Source of the DNA: Nitrospinae bacterium RIFCSPLOWO2_12_39_16
GTDB taxonomy: Bacteria; Nitrospinota; Nitrospinia; UBA9942
Direction: 5' to 3'
NCBI GenBank assembly: GCA_001805005.1
Contig: MHDO01000090.1
Coordinates: forward strand, 1-6,555
DNA: 6,555 bases
Shown: in pieces, positions 6,284 through 6,555 of the stretch
How positions within the stretch are numbered: the stretch's first letter is position 1
Layout of the letters: each line of letters starts with the position of its first letter
Translations under genes and position numbers: made by a program
The notes under the pieces: generated by a model
The model's database searches: none
Told to the model about the DNA's origin: nothing
What the model saw: only the letters and a program-made list of their open reading frames with translations

Positions 6284-6325
6284 TGAGGGAAAAGAAAGTG
6301 AAGAGTGATGAGCAATGAGTAATGG
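6249..6325 (-). repeat. Degenerate CATTGCTCAT repeats at the caspase gene start
   Basis: On the plus strand GCAATGAGTAATGAG (6249-6263), GCAATGAGCAATGAG (6273-6287) and GCAATGAGTAATGG (6312-6325) are separated by purine-rich spacers. On the coding strand they encode the leucine/isoleucine-rich words LLIAF and PLLIAH in and just before the caspase signal peptide. Confidence 0.8.
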
Positions 6326-6354
6326 AAAAGAAGAAAAAGATTTTTTAGGGGTGG

Positions 6355-6432
6355 TTAATGTGTGTGTGTGTGTGAGTGAGCAATCTTCGTGCCGATTGAC
6401 TCTTCGGCAGATTCAAAAATAAGCTTTGGCAT
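6355..6432 (-). CDS. 25-codon ORF with strong translation signals, ending in a CA repeat
   Basis: The ATG at 6432 has a perfect AGGAGG (6441-6446) 8 nt upstream and lies about 29 nt from a strong promoter, so it is probably translated. The product starts MPKLIFESAEESIGTK and ends in alternating His/Thr from the (CA)8 tract, stopping at TAA (6355-6357). It is out of frame with the caspase ORF: removing one CA unit would join the two into a single open frame, adding 49 codons before the TTG at 6283. It may be a leader peptide, the true but frame-broken N-terminus of the caspase gene, or the remnant start of a mobile-element gene. I cannot choose between these from sequence alone. Confidence 0.5.
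   Translation of the reverse strand: MPKLIFESAEESIGTKIAHSHTHTH
6359..6374. repeat. (TG)8 dinucleotide repeat
   Basis: Eight perfect TG units, (CA)8 on the coding strand, sit at the end of the 25-codon ORF and just upstream of the caspase coding region. This is a likely slippage site. Confidence 0.95.
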
Positions 6433-6461
6433 AGGTAAGCCCTCCTAAATATTACGAGGGC

Positions 6462-6489
6462 AATATACCACAGAAAATTATACTGTCAA
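6462..6489 (-). promoter_or_regulatory. Strong sigma70-type promoter for the caspase group
   Basis: Reading the minus strand, TTGACA (6489-6484) is a perfect -35 box. A 16-bp spacer and TATATT (6467-6462, five of six -10 positions) follow. A second TTGACA lies at 6511-6506 without a well-spaced -10. Transcription should begin near 6455, just before AGGAGG and the ATG at 6432. Confidence 0.75.
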
Positions 6490-6512
6490 GTGTTTTTTCG
6501 GTCAGTGTCAAG

Positions 6513-6555
6513 GCAAAGTAGAAATGTCCTGTTTTTAGCAAAATAGAAATGTCCT
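6513..6555. repeat. 25-bp-period direct repeat, possible insertion-sequence end
   Basis: GCAAAGTAGAAATGTCCT (6513-6530) and GCAAAATAGAAATGTCCT (6538-6555) differ at one base and lie exactly 25 bp apart. Spaced multiple copies of a terminal motif are typical of transposase-binding ends of some insertion sequences (IS21-like, for example). No transposase is in the window. The array may continue beyond 6555. Confidence 0.5.

Overview
The window looks like an accessory region of a Gram-negative, free-living bacterium of moderate GC content. Two genes begin with lipoprotein-type signal peptides and two with ordinary ones. The caspase-like protease, DUF4384 protein, FnIII-type surface proteins and short dispersed repeat words (CCACAGAG-, CTGCGGATT- and CCCTCTCCC-type) are a style I associate with environmental Nitrospirota or Deltaproteobacteria-like genomes. 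That lineage is an inference; nothing here fixes it.

Layout, read right to left because most genes lie on the minus strand. At 6513-6555 there are two 18-bp copies, 25 bp apart, of a repeat that may be an insertion-sequence end. A strong promoter (6462-6489) and Shine-Dalgarno follow, driving a 25-codon ORF (6432-6355) that ends in a (CA)8 tract and is out of frame with the next gene. Next come a caspase-like (C14) lipoprotein (6283-5000), an exported DUF4384 protein (4926-4063), a small Gly/Ser-rich protein with one membrane segment (3877-3476) and a lipoprotein with a damaged FnIII domain (3378-2756). A vapBC-type toxin-antitoxin pair (2051-2714) lies on the opposite strand. Beyond it is a large exported PPC/FnIII/Ig-like surface protein (1902 to beyond base 1), broken by a frameshift near 1155.

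The minus-strand genes read as a cell-envelope module: an outer-membrane-anchored or periplasmic caspase-like protease with an EF-hand-like calcium loop, its usual DUF4384 neighbour, and surface or lipoproteins. The toxin-antitoxin cassette looks like a later insertion between the last two, possibly the event that cut off the FnIII domain of the 3378-2756 gene.

The most unusual signal is that the N-terminal export regions of four successive minus-strand genes are made of short repeats. They are degenerate CATTGCTCAT words for the caspase, CTCTGTG words for the DUF4384 protein, a CCTCTCCC palindrome inside the signal region of the Gly/Ser protein, and a perfect-to-near-perfect heptanucleotide tandem array encoding the lipobox of the lipoprotein. 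Two tracts, the heptamer array and (TG)8, have unit lengths that are not multiples of three, so copy-number change would switch reading frame. This suggests phase-variable or repeat-derived export signals, which is an inference from sequence alone. No RNA genes, CRISPR arrays or riboswitches were seen.
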